A stretch of 64,000 nt of DNA. It comes from Aliirhizobium wenxiniae. GTDB lineage: Bacteria; Pseudomonadota; Alphaproteobacteria; Rhizobiales; Rhizobiaceae. Below are positions 17,431 through 26,502 of this stretch, piece after piece (position 1 is the stretch's first letter; the number at the start of each line of letters is the position of its first letter). The translations under genes and the position numbers were made by a program. The notes under the pieces were generated by a model. That model saw only the letters and a program-made list of their open reading frames with translations. It did not search any database and had not been told where the DNA came from. Where the stretch lies: the NCBI RefSeq assembly GCF_019511445.1, contig NZ_JAEUAN010000003.1:124001-188000 (forward strand), read 5' to 3'.

Positions 17431-19290
17431 TCAATACACGCGAGCCTTGGGCTCGATCTTGTAGGGATCGATGCCTTCGGCGATCAGGTCCGTATGGACC
17501 GGACGGTAATCGAGCTTGACGTCGCCCTTCTCGCCCACCCAGGCAAGCGTGTGCTTGCGCCAGTTGACGTCGTCGCGGCCGGCAAATGCACCTTCCGTGA
17601 AGTCCTCGCGAGCGTGGGAACCACGGCTTTCCTTGCGGGCCTCGGCGCCATAGACGGTGGTGATCGCATTCGCCATCAGGTTATGCAGTTCCAGCGTCTC
17701 GACGAGATCCGAGTTCCAGATCATCGAACGGTCGGTAACCTTGACGTCCGGCAGCTCGCTCCAGATCTGATCCATGCGGCGGCAGCCGGATTCCAGCGAT
17801 TCCTGCGTACGGAACACGGCGGCATCGTCCTGCATCGTGCGCTGCATCTTGTCACGCAGAACCGCGGTCGGCGTTGCACCATTTGCATGACGCAGGCCGT
17901 CGAAACGGTCCATGATCTTGTCGCAGGCAGCAACATTGAGCGCGGGAATAGCGCTTTCGCGGTCGATAACCTGGCCGGCGCGGATTGCAGCGGCGCGGCC
18001 GAAGACCACGAGGTCGATCAGCGAGTTGGAGCCGAGACGGTTCGCCCCGTGAACCGAAGCGCAGCCCGCTTCACCCACAGCCATCAGGCCCGGAATGATC
18101 CTTTCCGGATTATTGCTGTCGGCGTTCAGCACTTCGCCCCAATAGTTGGTCGGAATGCCGCCCATATTGTAGTGAACCGTCGGCAGAACCGGGATCGGCT
18201 CGCGGGTCACGTCGACGCCGGCAAAGATCTTTGCCGATTCCGAAATGCCCGGCAGGCGCTCATGCAGAACGGCCGGATCGAGGTGGTCGAGATGCAGGAA
18301 GATGTGGTCCTTGTTCTTGCCGACGCCGCGGCCTTCACGGATTTCCATCGTCATGCAGCGCGAAACGACGTCACGCGAGGCAAGGTCCTTGGCCGAAGGC
18401 GCGTAACGCTCCATGAAGCGCTCACCCTCGGAATTGACCAGATAACCGCCTTCACCACGCGCACCCTCGGTGATCAGACAGCCGGAGCCGTAAATGCCGG
18501 TCGGGTGGAACTGGACGAATTCCATATCCTGCAGCGGCAGGCCGGCACGCGCCACCATACCGCCACCATCGCCGGTGCAGGTATGGGCAGAGGTTGCCGA
18601 GAAATAGGCGCGGCCGTAACCGCCGGTCGCCAGAACCACCATCTTGGCGGCAAAGCGATGGATCGTGCCGTCATCGAGGTTCCAGGCAACCACGCCTTCG
18701 CAGCGGCTGCCGTCATCCGACATGATCAGGTCGAGCGCAAAGTACTCGATGAAGAATTCCGCATTGTTACGCAGCGACTGGCCGTAAAGCGTGTGCAGGA
18801 TGGCGTGACCGGTACGGTCTGCCGCAGCACAGGTGCGCTGTACCGGCGGGCCTGCGCCGAAATTCTGCATGTGGCCGCCGAACGGACGCTGGTAGATCTT
18901 GCCTTCCTCGTTACGCGAGAACGGCACGCCGTAGTGTTCGAGCTCGTAAACGGCCTTCGGCGCTTCCATGACCATATACTGCATGGCGTCGACATCGCCG
19001 AGCCAGTCGGAACCCTTGACGGTGTCATAAAGGTGCCACTGCCAGCTGTCCGGCGTCATGTTCTGCAGCGAGGCGGCAATGCCGCCCTGCGCCGCGACGG
19101 TATGCGAACGCGTCGGGAAAACCTTGGTGATGCAGGCGGTCTTGAACCCCTGTTCGGCCATGCCGAGCGTGGCGCGAAGACCGGCGCCACCGGCACCGAC
19201 GACGATCACGTCATAGGAATGGTCGACATAATTATACGCTTTGCCGTTCTGGGCGCCCCCATTCGGGGAAATCGGAGTGACGGATGCCAT
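17431..19290 (-). CDS. sdhA: Succinate dehydrogenase flavoprotein subunit
   Basis: A 619-residue catalytic subunit that oxidises succinate to fumarate. FAD-binding [17 protein letters not shown] starts at about residue 27; [11 protein letters not shown] contains the His (about residue 63) that is covalently linked to [24 protein letters not shown] and the catalytic-Arg segment [11 protein letters not shown] follow. The C-terminal domain ends normally in KPKARVY-like sequence. It starts six bases after the sdhD stop, so translation is coupled. An open frame of about 900 codons on the opposite strand across this gene is a compositional shadow. Confidence 0.97.
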   Translation of the reverse strand: MASVTPISPNGGAQNGKAYNYVDHSYDVIVVGAGGAGLRATLGMAEQGFKTACITKVFPTRSHTVAAQGGIAASLQNMTPDSWQWHLYDTVKGSDWLGDVDAMQYMVMEAPKAVYELEHYGVPFSRNEEGKIYQRPFGGHMQNFGAGPPVQRTCAAADRTGHAILHTLYGQSLRNNAEFFIEYFALDLIMSDDGSRCEGVVAWNLDDGTIHRFAAKMVVLATGGYGRAYFSATSAHTCTGDGGGMVARAGLPLQDMEFVQFHPTGIYGSGCLITEGARGEGGYLVNSEGERFMERYAPSAKDLASRDVVSRCMTMEIREGRGVGKNKDHIFLHLDHLDPAVLHERLPGISESAKIFAGVDVTREPIPVLPTVHYNMGGIPTNYWGEVLNADSNNPERIIPGLMAVGEAGCASVHGANRLGSNSLIDLVVFGRAAAIRAGQVIDRESAIPALNVAACDKIMDRFDGLRHANGATPTAVLRDKMQRTMQDDAAVFRTQESLESGCRRMDQIWSELPDVKVTDRSMIWNSDLVETLELHNLMANAITTVYGAEARKESRGSHAREDFTEGAFAGRDDVNWRKHTLAWVGEKGDVKLDYRPVHTDLIAEGIDPYKIEPKARVY

Positions 19291-19296
19291 GATGGA

Positions 19297-19677
19297 TTAT
19301 CCTACGAACGCAATTTTCAGAACGGCGAAGAGACAGAGGCCACCGATCAGCATTGCAAAAAATGTATTGAGCATCACGGCCAGGAACTTGAAGCCTTCGT
19401 GATGCACGTAGTCGACGATGATTTCCTGAACGCCGATGCGCATGTGCACGAGACCGGCCACGATCATCAGGCCGAACAGCACGGCAATCAGCGGGTTCGA
19501 CAGCGCGCCGACGACTTCCTCGTAAGGAGCGCCTGCATAGCGGATCAGGAAGATGATGAAGAAGATGGCGAGCGGCACCAGCGCCACGGCAGACATCCGC
19601 TGCATCCAGAAATGTTCGGTGCCGTCCTTTGCCGATCCGAGACCACGAACCTTGCCGAGGGGAGTACGCATATCCAT
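19297..19677 (-). CDS. sdhD: Succinate dehydrogenase membrane anchor subunit
   Basis: A 126-residue membrane anchor of complex II with three helices. The N-terminal GLGSAKDGTEHFWMQRMSAVALVPL contains the conserved HFW...R pattern near the quinone site, and helix 2 contains VHMRIGVQEIIVDYVHHEG, with the heme-region His and the Asp-Tyr used for quinone binding. It lies between sdhC (12 bases) and sdhA (six bases). Confidence 0.94.
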   Translation of the reverse strand: MDMRTPLGKVRGLGSAKDGTEHFWMQRMSAVALVPLAIFFIIFLIRYAGAPYEEVVGALSNPLIAVLFGLMIVAGLVHMRIGVQEIIVDYVHHEGFKFLAVMLNTFFAMLIGGLCLFAVLKIAFVG

Positions 19678-19689
19678 GATGTTTCCTCC

Positions 19690-20079
19690 TCAGATGGCCA
19701 GGCCGATGATCCAGACCAGCACGGTCAGACAGATCGAAACGATTGGCATGATCAGTGCGACCTTGGTCGCGAAATGCTTTTCAAAACCATGTCCCATGTC
19801 CCACACGAAATGGCGAAGACCGCCGAGCATGTGATGGATCAGGGCCCAAGTATAGCCGAACAGGACCAGCAGACCGATCCAGGTGCCGAACAGCCAGCTC
19901 ACCCAGTCGAAATAGGGCTTGCCGGAAGCGGCAGCGATCAACCACCAGGCCAGCAGGATCGTGCCCGCAGCCAGAGCGCCACCGGTAATACGGTGGACGA
20001 TCGACATAACCATTGTGGGGATTGGCTTGTAGATTTGCAGATGCGGCGACAGAGGCCGATTATTCGTTATATTCGCCAT
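19690..20079 (-). CDS. sdhC: Succinate dehydrogenase cytochrome b556 subunit
   Basis: A 129-residue membrane subunit. SIVHRITGGALAAG in helix 1 has the quinone-site Ser/Arg, and HMLGGLRHFVWDMGHGF carries the heme-ligand His and the conserved RH..WD family motif. Three hydrophobic helices. I chose ATG 20079, five bases after GAGG; a second ATG directly upstream (20082) is too close to that SD, and the frame remains open farther upstream without a ribosome site. First gene of sdhCDAB; the promoter should lie in 20080-20340, divergent from the secreted-protein gene. Confidence 0.94.
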   Translation of the reverse strand: MANITNNRPLSPHLQIYKPIPTMVMSIVHRITGGALAAGTILLAWWLIAAASGKPYFDWVSWLFGTWIGLLVLFGYTWALIHHMLGGLRHFVWDMGHGFEKHFATKVALIMPIVSICLTVLVWIIGLAI

Positions 20080-20323
20080 CATTACCTCGCGGCGTCGTCT
20101 CAGCGGGCGGGCGCCCGGCAATGCACCATGCCGAGAAAATGTGCATTGCATCATCGGCGTGGTTTAATCTTCGAATTCCAAGACGACAAGATCAATTCCG
20201 ACGTCGCGTGAATTTAATCGATTGTGAATTGCAAGGGGGCAAGCATCGGACATATCGCCGCGGCACATTAACCATCAATTCCAAAGATTTGGCGGCGACA
20301 CGTGCGCTGACGCGAAGATCATG

Positions 20324-20339
20324 TTAACGTTTGGTTAAC
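20324..20339 (+). promoter_or_regulatory. CtrA-type box TTAA-N7-TTAAC
   Basis: TTAA (20324-20327), seven bases, TTAAC (20335-20339): an exact match to the full CtrA consensus of alphaproteobacteria. It ends 19 bases before the chosen start of the downstream secreted-protein gene, a position compatible with a CtrA-bound -35 region or with repression. The same region also lies about 245 bases upstream of sdhC on the other strand. Confidence 0.55.
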
Positions 20340-20358
20340 CATGATCCCGGAGTTCGCC

Positions 20359-20841
20359 ATGATCGCGAATCGCATGAAACCTGTCCTTTTTGCACTTGCG
20401 CTTGTCAGCGCCTGCGCATCCACAGCCCTCGCGCGTGATCCTTCGCCGGATTTCAACAGCGGCGACAAAGGCTATCGAGGGCATCATTACGGCCACGGAC
20501 ATCATGGCCGACGGGGCCAGCTGAAACTGTTTTCCGACCAGCGTCTCGGCGGCGCCAGCCGGGTCGTATCATCGACACGAAATGTAAGCCCCGACAGCGG
20601 CTCCATTCAGACGCTCGGCTCTTTTGCCACCGTCTCGGGTTCGTCGATCATCTACGCCGACGGCCATCGGGAAATATATGTCGGTCAGTATGCATCCGAA
20701 CCGCCACGCTCCGGCCTTTCCTACCCCGCGCCCAAGGCAAAGATCATCACCGTCACGCAAGAACTCGCCAACGGCAACTTCCAGCCGGTCAACGGCTGCA
20801 GTTACGAGATGGGCGTCTGCGTCATCCGCGGGGAAAGATAG
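20359..20841 (+). CDS. Secreted protein of unknown function with His/Gly-rich segment
   Basis: A 160-residue protein I do not recognise. The N terminus is a good Sec signal peptide ending in ASTALA before RDPSP, so the mature protein is periplasmic or secreted. A His/Gly-rich stretch, GYRGHHYGHGHHGRRGQ, follows at about residues 38-54 and could bind metal. The rest is Ser/Gly-rich with likely beta structure and ends GCSYEMGVCVIRGER, whose two Cys could form a disulfide. ATG 20359 has GGAG six bases upstream; ATGs at 20341 and 20371 are alternatives. A CtrA-type box lies directly upstream. Divergent from sdhC, convergent with the methyltransferase. Confidence 0.7.
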   Translation: MIANRMKPVLFALALVSACASTALARDPSPDFNSGDKGYRGHHYGHGHHGRRGQLKLFSDQRLGGASRVVSSTRNVSPDSGSIQTLGSFATVSGSSIIYADGHREIYVGQYASEPPRSGLSYPAPKAKIITVTQELANGNFQPVNGCSYEMGVCVIRGER

Positions 20842-21000
20842 CGGTCTCGCACGGCGCTGACGGGTGATGGGAAATCACCCGTAGGGGCTGGAAGTCCCGA
20901 GAAGCGCCGAGGGCCACGCATATGCGTGCGCTTATCCGGAATGATCTTTGAAAACCACGGCGGGATGGGGTTGGTGTGTTCAGTAAAAGATCCTCTCACC

Positions 21001-21169
21001 AACAAAATCTAAGACTTAGCCTTTGGCTAAGATCTTGATTTTGTAACCTCTCCCACAGGGGGAGAGGTAGAGCGCCGAGGGTGCCTCCCGGTATCTCTCC
21101 CCTTGTGGGAGAGAAAGCGATTTCAACATCTTAGCTTTAGCTAAGTGTTAGAAATCGCAAGTGAGGGGA
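21001..21169. repeat. Nested palindromic repeat element (copy 1)
   Basis: This fills most of the 345-base gap between the secreted-protein gene and the methyltransferase. In order: an imperfect 43-bp palindrome with core CTTAGCCTTTGGCTAAG (21002-21044); ACCTCTCCC / GGGAGAGGT (21046-21068); TCTCTCCC / GGGAGAGA (21094-21114); a second 42-bp palindrome with core CTTAGCTTTAGCTAAG (21117-21158); then AAGTGAGGGGA. The first 50 bases differ from copy 2 at 61682 at only two positions by eye. 20842-21000 holds nothing I can identify. Confidence 0.8.
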
Positions 21170-21186
21170 TCGAGTTTGCCACCGCC

Positions 21187-21831
21187 TCACCCGAACCGCC
21201 AAACCGTCGTCTTCTTGACCTCACTATCCTCCAGCGCGCGCGTCACCGGCACCTCGTAAACCGCGAGCCTTTCCAGCCGCTCCTTCGGCAGATAGCTCCG
21301 CCCCGGATCGCCGACCAGAACCACCCTGCCCTCATCCGCCAGCCGCGTAAACCAAGGCACCAGCGCCGCGGCAAAATCGCGGTCGTAAAAGACATCCCCG
21401 GCCAGCACGACATCCGCATCGATATCGAGACCGATCTGGTTCTCACCGGTGAAGCCAATCTCGACCCCGTTCTCGGCTGCGTTCAGCATCACCGCCGTCT
21501 GCGTCCACGGATCGATATCCGCCGCCAGCACATCCGCCGCCCCGGCAAGCTTCGCTGCAATCGCCACCAGCCCGGAACCGCTGGCGAAATCCAGAACCCG
21601 TTTGCCGGCGACTATTTCGGGATTATCGAGAATATACCGCGCAAGCCCCTGCCCACCGGCCCAGGCAAAAGCCCAGAACGGCGGCGGAAGGCCGATCGCC
21701 TCCAGATCCTCCTCCGTCTTCAGCCAGAGGTCATGCGCCTCCGTTGCCAGATGAAGCTGGATCTCCGGCACATGCGGCGGCCGCATGAGATCGGTATTGT
21801 CGAGGATGAAGGCCTTCGGCTCGGTCTTCAA
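21187..21831 (-). CDS. Class I SAM-dependent methyltransferase (COG3897 type, protein-lysine methyltransferase-like)
   Basis: A 214-residue methyltransferase related to the ETFB-lysine methyltransferase group. The family N-terminal pattern AFILDNTDLMRPPHVPEI is followed by LPPPFWAFAWAGGQGLARYI, then SAM-binding motif I VLDFASGSGLVAIAA, motif II VLAADIDPW and ADVVLAGDVFYD. The target protein is not known. No ATG fits the homologous N terminus: TTG 21831, ten bases after the EVE gene stop, matches the usual MKT-PKAFI beginning; TTG 21879 and ATG 21786 are alternatives. Last gene of the tsaD-gpsA-YciI-EVE string, spacing ten bases. Confidence 0.8.
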   Translation of the reverse strand: MKTEPKAFILDNTDLMRPPHVPEIQLHLATEAHDLWLKTEEDLEAIGLPPPFWAFAWAGGQGLARYILDNPEIVAGKRVLDFASGSGLVAIAAKLAGAADVLAADIDPWTQTAVMLNAAENGVEIGFTGENQIGLDIDADVVLAGDVFYDRDFAAALVPWFTRLADEGRVVLVGDPGRSYLPKERLERLAVYEVPVTRALEDSEVKKTTVWRFG

Positions 21832-21841
21832 GCGTGCAAAC

Positions 21842-22282
21842 TCAGGCCGGCGATTTCGGCGGATTGTCGAGACCGCCAAGACGGCAGATTTCGAAATACT
21901 CCTCGTCCGTTACCGGCTGCACCGAAAGCCGCATCGAGGTGACGAGCGCCATCTTCTCGAATTTCGGATTGGCCTTGACGTCCTTCAGCGTAACCGGCTT
22001 CGGCATGTCGGCAACCGCGCGGATATCGACGCAATCCCATTTGGGATCGCCCTTGGCCGAACTATCCGGATGCGACAGCGCGCAGACCTCGACGATGCCG
22101 ACGATCTCCAGCCCTTCGTTCGAATGGTAGAAGAAGCCCTTGTCGCCGATCTTCATCGCCCGCATGTTGTTGCGCGCCAGATAGTTGCGCACGCCGGTCC
22201 ATTCCTCGCCGACCTCGCCCTTGGCTTTCTGCTGTTCCCAGGACCAGACATTCGGTTCGGACTTGTAAAGCCAATAGGCCAT
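21842..22282 (-). CDS. EVE domain-containing protein
   Basis: A 146-residue single-domain EVE protein, a PUA-like fold related to THYN1 and YTH domains that is thought to recognise modified bases in DNA or RNA. The N terminus YWLYKSEPNVWSWEQQ and the VRNYLARNNMRAMKIGDKGFFYHS segment are the family core; the aromatic residues of the pocket are present (Trp in WEEWTGVRN-like sequence, Phe-Tyr-His). The gene starts eight bases after the YciI stop and precedes the methyltransferase, which hints at a role in nucleic-acid modification biology; substrate unknown. Confidence 0.88.
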   Translation of the reverse strand: MAYWLYKSEPNVWSWEQQKAKGEVGEEWTGVRNYLARNNMRAMKIGDKGFFYHSNEGLEIVGIVEVCALSHPDSSAKGDPKWDCVDIRAVADMPKPVTLKDVKANPKFEKMALVTSMRLSVQPVTDEEYFEICRLGGLDNPPKSPA

Positions 22283-22290
22283 CTATCGCC

Positions 22291-22593
22291 TCACTTCTGC
22301 TCGTTGGCCGGATTGTTGAACACCCAGTTCCAAGGCTTCACGTCGACTTTCTCGAACAGGCCTGCAAGGTAATAGGGATCGGCCTCTGCAATCGTCCGGG
22401 CGGCCGCGATATCGGCGGCCTCTACCACGACAAGGCTGCCATTCGGCTTGCTGTCGTCATCAAGGAACGGGCCGGCAAATTTCAGCGTGCCTTCGGCATT
22501 GAGTTTGTTGAGATGCTCCACATGCGCCGGACGGGTGTCCATGCGAACCTGCAGGTGGCCGGGCTTGTCGGTGCAGAGAAAGGCAAACAGCAT
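22291..22593 (-). CDS. YciI-like protein
   Basis: A 100-residue YCII-domain protein with a ferredoxin-like fold. It begins MLFAFLCTDKPGHLQVRMDTRPAHVEHL, where the His near residue 24 is the conserved presumed active-site residue, followed by GPFLDDD-KPNGSLVVVEAAD and DPYYLAGLFEKVDVKPWNW, typical of the family. Biochemical function is poorly defined. Located between gpsA (26 bases) and the EVE gene (eight bases), in one transcript with tsaD and gpsA. Confidence 0.88.
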   Translation of the reverse strand: MLFAFLCTDKPGHLQVRMDTRPAHVEHLNKLNAEGTLKFAGPFLDDDSKPNGSLVVVEAADIAAARTIAEADPYYLAGLFEKVDVKPWNWVFNNPANEQK

Positions 22594-22619
22594 TGGGGTC
22601 TCCTGGGTTTTTAAGTGGA

Positions 22620-23603
22620 TTACTCGGCCTTGATTGGCCGGGTCATGAGCTGTTCCATCGCGGTCATCACATCGAGACGTCCGTCGATAATGGCTGCAAC
22701 CGCATCGGTAATCGGCAGGTCGACCGAGAATTTTCGTCCGAGCCGGGCCGCGACCGAGGCAGCAAACGCACCTTCGACCAGCGGACCGCCGGTGGTCTGC
22801 ACCGGCTCACCCTTCCCGATCGAAATGCCGAAGCTCAGGTTGCGTGACTGATGGCTGGTGCCGGTCAGCACGAGATCGCCGAGGCCGGACAGGCCCCGCA
22901 CCGTATCGGCATTGCCACCCATCGCCTCGACCAGCCGCGACATTTCAGCCAAGCCCCGGGAAATCAGCGCCGCACGCGCAGATTCTCCAAGCCCCGCGCC
23001 CTCGACGATACCGCAGGCAATCGCCAGCACGTTCTTGAGCGCCCCGCCGAGCTGCACGCCGATCACATCCGATGAAGCGTAAAGCCGAAAGCTGCGGCCG
23101 GAGAGAACCTGCGCAAGCCGTTCCGCCAGCACCGCATCCTGCGCACTGAGAGACATCGCCGTCGGCAGGCCGCGCGCGATATCGGCGGCAAAACCCGGCC
23201 CTGAAAGCACCGCCAAAGGCGTCTTAGGCAACTCCGCCGATATGACATCGGTCAGCAGCCGCTCGGCCCGATCGAGCCCCTTGGCGCAGATGACGACGGC
23301 AGCATCCTTCGACAGATAAGGCCCATAATGACGCGCCGCATCGAGCTGCGCCCGCGACGGCATGGCGAAGAGAACGACATTGGCTTCCGCCACCGCATCC
23401 GGCTCGGCGGAAAATTGCAGCGCATCCGGCAAGGGCACGCCCGGCAGCGCCGCATCATGCATGCGGTCGTCGCGCAGATCGGCCATCAGGTTCGGCTGGC
23501 GCCCGACAAGCGTCACCGGGTGACGGCCCTCCAGCGCAAAAACTGTCGCAAGTGCGGTTCCGAATGCACCTGCGCCAATGACGGCGATCCGCTCGTTGCT
23601 CAT
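22620..23603 (-). CDS. gpsA: Glycerol-3-phosphate dehydrogenase (NAD(P)+)
   Basis: A 327-residue enzyme that reduces dihydroxyacetone phosphate to sn-glycerol-3-phosphate for phospholipid synthesis. N-terminal Rossmann motif [34 protein letters not shown]; the catalytic Lys region [17 protein letters not shown]; and [10 protein letters not shown] with [11 protein letters not shown]. Length is normal. Its ATG overlaps the tsaD stop codon by four bases (ATGA on the minus strand), so translation is coupled. Confidence 0.95.
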   Translation of the reverse strand: MSNERIAVIGAGAFGTALATVFALEGRHPVTLVGRQPNLMADLRDDRMHDAALPGVPLPDALQFSAEPDAVAEANVVLFAMPSRAQLDAARHYGPYLSKDAAVVICAKGLDRAERLLTDVISAELPKTPLAVLSGPGFAADIARGLPTAMSLSAQDAVLAERLAQVLSGRSFRLYASSDVIGVQLGGALKNVLAIACGIVEGAGLGESARAALISRGLAEMSRLVEAMGGNADTVRGLSGLGDLVLTGTSHQSRNLSFGISIGKGEPVQTTGGPLVEGAFAASVAARLGRKFSVDLPITDAVAAIIDGRLDVMTAMEQLMTRPIKAE

Positions 23604-24697
23604 GCCTTCGCCCCTCGTTTGCCGGATCCGAGCAAGGTCTTCGCTTGGCTATCCAGCGGCCAGCGCGAACGCGGCGCCACATTGAGATCGTCGGCTGGCA
23701 ACTCTTCCGCCATCCGCTCCAGGCCCGCCCATGCGATCATCGCGGCATTGTCGGTGCAGAGCCGCAAAGGCGGCGCGATGAAGCGGAACCCGTGTTCGAG
23801 GCAGAGTGCCTGCAGCGTGCGCCGGATTTCCTGATTGGCGGCAACGCCTCCGGCAACCACCAGCGCCGGCTCGGTATCGAGACCGGCAAACTCCTCGCGG
23901 AACCGAAGCAGTCCACGACCGATCCGGTCGCGAAGCGTGCGCGACACCGCCTTCTGGAAAGAGGCGCAGATATCGGCGACATCCTGCTCGGTCAGCGGCG
24001 CGATCTCGGTCGCGGCCTGCCGCACGGCGGTCTTCAGGCCGGAAAAGGAAAAATCGAGACGCGCTTCGCCCACCAGCGGACGCGGCAGCGAAAACCGATC
24101 CGGATTGCCGGAAAGAGCAGCCTTCTCGACCGCCGGGCCGCCCGGATAAGGCAGGCCGAGCAATTTCGCCGTCTTGTCGAAAGCCTCGCCCAGAGCATCA
24201 TCGATCGTCGTGCCCCAGCGCTCATACTGGCCGACACCGCGGATCAGGATGAGCTGCGTATGCCCACCCGAGACGAGGAGCATCAGATAGGGGAAGGAAA
24301 GCCCGTCCGTCATCCGCGCCGTCAGCGCATGGCCTTCGAGATGGTTGATGGCGAGAAGCGGTTTTCCCGAGACGCGGGCGATCGCCTTGGCCGTCATCAA
24401 GCCGACAAGCAGCCCGCCGATCAGGCCGGGACCGGAAGTCGCGGCAATCGCGTCGACATCATCGAGCGTCACGTTGGCCCGGCGCAAAGCTTCTTCGACC
24501 AGTTCGTCCAGCGCTTCGACATGCGCACGCGCCGCAATTTCCGGCACGACGCCGCCATAGGCCGAGTGTTCGTCGAGCTGCGACAGGACCACATCGGACA
24601 AAATCTCGCCGCGCCCGTCCTCGTGGCGTGCGACAACCGCAGCGGCGGTCTCGTCGCAGCTTGTTTCAATGCCGAGAATGCGCAGATATGAGGTCAT
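23600..24697 (-). CDS. tsaD: tRNA N6-adenosine threonylcarbamoyltransferase TsaD
   Basis: A 365-residue ASKHA-fold subunit of the t6A37 tRNA-modification complex that transfers the threonylcarbamoyl group. [16 protein letters not shown] at the start; metal-binding [73 protein letters not shown]. Start ATG 24697 gives the standard [14 protein letters not shown] terminus; the frame is open upstream but runs through the divergent hemC gene. Seventy bases separate it from hemC. First gene of the tsaD-gpsA-YciI-EVE-methyltransferase string. Confidence 0.96.
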   Translation of the reverse strand: MTSYLRILGIETSCDETAAAVVARHEDGRGEILSDVVLSQLDEHSAYGGVVPEIAARAHVEALDELVEEALRRANVTLDDVDAIAATSGPGLIGGLLVGLMTAKAIARVSGKPLLAINHLEGHALTARMTDGLSFPYLMLLVSGGHTQLILIRGVGQYERWGTTIDDALGEAFDKTAKLLGLPYPGGPAVEKAALSGNPDRFSLPRPLVGEARLDFSFSGLKTAVRQAATEIAPLTEQDVADICASFQKAVSRTLRDRIGRGLLRFREEFAGLDTEPALVVAGGVAANQEIRRTLQALCLEHGFRFIAPPLRLCTDNAAMIAWAGLERMAEELPADDLNVAPRSRWPLDSQAKTLLGSGKRGAKA

Positions 24698-24767
24698 TGG
24701 CCCTTGTTCATTGCGATGCCGGATGATCCGGTTTACGAGAGCTTCCGGTAACAACGGAATGAGACGG

Positions 24768-25697
24768 ATGCAAACAAAACCTTTCCGGATCGGCACGCGT
24801 GGCAGCCCGCTGGCGCTGGCGCAGGCCCATGAAACGCGCTCGCGGCTGATGGCGGCCCATGGTCTGCCGGAAGAGATGTTCGAAATCGTCGTGCTGTCGA
24901 CCACCGGCGACCGCATCACCGATCGGTCTCTCTCGGAGATCGGCGGCAAGGGCCTGTTCACCCAGGAACTCGAGGAACAGCTGTCCTCCGGCGAGCTGGA
25001 TATCGCCGTGCATTCGTCGAAGGACATGCCGACGAAACTGCCGGAAGGCCTGCATATAGCCGCCTACCTGCCGCGCGAGGATTTTCGCGATGCCTTCATC
25101 GGCCGCACCTCGCAGACACTGAAGGCCCTGCCGAATGGCGCGACGGTCGGCACTGCCTCGCTGCGCCGCCAGGCGCTTATCCGCCGTCTGCGCCCAGATA
25201 TCCAAGTCACGATCTTCCGCGGCTCGGTCGGCACGCGCCTGCGCAAGCTGGACGAAGGCCAGGTCGATGCGACGCTCCTCGCCTATGCCGGCCTGAAGCG
25301 ACTTTCCATGGAAGAGGTCGTGACCGAACTTCTCGATCCCGTCGATTTCCCGCCTGCTCCCGCGCAAGGCGCGATCTGCGTCGAAAGCCGCGTCAAGGAT
25401 CCGCGCACGGATGCCCTCATCGCCCCGATCAACGACCACCCGACCTTTGACGCCGTAAGCTGCGAACGCGCCTTCCTGGCAGCGCTCGATGGTTCCTGTC
25501 GCACCCCGATCGGCGGTTATGCGATCTGTAACGGAGATCACCTCAAATTCTCCGGCCTGATCCTGACACCGGACGGTCGGCGCGAACATGCGATCGAAGT
25601 CGAGGGCAAGCGAGCGGACGCCGAGGCGCTCGGCCTGCGCGCCGGCGAAGCCGTGCGTGCCGCAGCCGGCCCCGGCTTCTTCGACAGCTGGAGCTGA
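24768..25697 (+). CDS. hemC: Hydroxymethylbilane synthase (porphobilinogen deaminase)
   Basis: A 309-residue enzyme that joins four porphobilinogen molecules into hydroxymethylbilane. [19 protein letters not shown] at the N terminus; [14 protein letters not shown] segment present as [28 protein letters not shown] with the catalytic Asp; [14 protein letters not shown]; and [12 protein letters not shown], where the Cys holds the dipyrromethane cofactor. ATG 24768 is chosen; ATG 24759 three codons upstream also fits. First gene of the hem cluster, divergent from tsaD, and followed four bases later by hemD. Confidence 0.96.
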   Translation: MQTKPFRIGTRGSPLALAQAHETRSRLMAAHGLPEEMFEIVVLSTTGDRITDRSLSEIGGKGLFTQELEEQLSSGELDIAVHSSKDMPTKLPEGLHIAAYLPREDFRDAFIGRTSQTLKALPNGATVGTASLRRQALIRRLRPDIQVTIFRGSVGTRLRKLDEGQVDATLLAYAGLKRLSMEEVVTELLDPVDFPPAPAQGAICVESRVKDPRTDALIAPINDHPTFDAVSCERAFLAALDGSCRTPIGGYAICNGDHLKFSGLILTPDGRREHAIEVEGKRADAEALGLRAGEAVRAAAGPGFFDSWS

Positions 25698-25700
25698 CCC

Positions 25701-26411
25701 TTGCGGGTCGTCGTCACCCGACCTGAAATTTCGGCCAAAAAAACGGCCGAGCGGCTAAGGCTTTTGGGGCATGACCCCGTGCTTCTGCCGCTCAGCAGGG
25801 CAATGCACCACCCGCAGGCCGCGGCAAACGCTCTGGCCCTGCCGCACTCGGCGCTGATCGTCACCAGCGCCGAAGCATTGCGGGCACTTGAAGCGATAGG
25901 CTCCGGCTTGAAGATTGACGGGGATATAAAACTCTTCGCAGTCGGAGAAAAAACGGCCGCAGCAGCAAGGTCGACAGGTTTCAGCAACATCCACACCGGC
26001 TCCGGCGATGGCGAAGGACTGGCTGACCTGATCGCCGCGAAACTCGAAAACCCGGACCATCCGCTCCTCTATCTCGCTGGCAAACCACGCGCCGGATCGC
26101 TCGAGAACCGTCTCGAAGAACTGGGCCTGCCTGTCCGCGTCGCGGAAATTTACGAGATGATCCCGATCGAGTATCGACTGGCGGAAATCGACGAATTAGT
26201 GCGTACCCGCTCGCCTCAGGCGGCGTTACTCTACTCGCGCGAGAACGCATTCCGGTTTTTCGAAATTTTCGAGCAATATGCAGCCTCTTTTTCCGAAACC
26301 GCCTTCCTCTGCATCAGCGCCCGCACCGCCGAAGCCGTGCCCGCGGCGTTTCGCCCGCATGTCAGGATCGCCGAAAGCCCGGACGAAAATGCGCTGTTCG
26401 CGCTTCTTTAA
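25701..26411 (+). CDS. hemD: Uroporphyrinogen-III synthase
   Basis: A 236-residue enzyme that closes and inverts ring D of hydroxymethylbilane to give uroporphyrinogen III. HemD is poorly conserved, but RVVVTRPEISAKKTAERL at the N terminus, SALIVTSAEALRAL, FAVGEKTAAAARSTGF and PLLYLAGKPRAGSLENRL in the second lobe, plus position directly after hemC, make the call secure. The start is TTG at 25701; no ATG fits, and GGAG lies eight bases upstream, inside the end of hemC. Confidence 0.92.
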   Translation: MRVVVTRPEISAKKTAERLRLLGHDPVLLPLSRAMHHPQAAANALALPHSALIVTSAEALRALEAIGSGLKIDGDIKLFAVGEKTAAAARSTGFSNIHTGSGDGEGLADLIAAKLENPDHPLLYLAGKPRAGSLENRLEELGLPVRVAEIYEMIPIEYRLAEIDELVRTRSPQAALLYSRENAFRFFEIFEQYAASFSETAFLCISARTAEAVPAAFRPHVRIAESPDENALFALL

Positions 26412-26502
26412 CCTGCGCCTGATCCAAATTCCGGCTGCGCCCCTTTCCTTAACCGGGGCCACCGACTAGGTTTTAATGAACGCATGCAGAAAAGAGGTCG
26501 AG

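Noticed and set aside
17494..20211. Open frame of about 900 codons on the plus strand across sdhA, sdhD and sdhC
   Set aside because: It is antisense to well-conserved sdh genes with all catalytic motifs. Its composition (His/Asp/Arg-rich, no domains) is what the reverse strand of G+C-rich codons gives.
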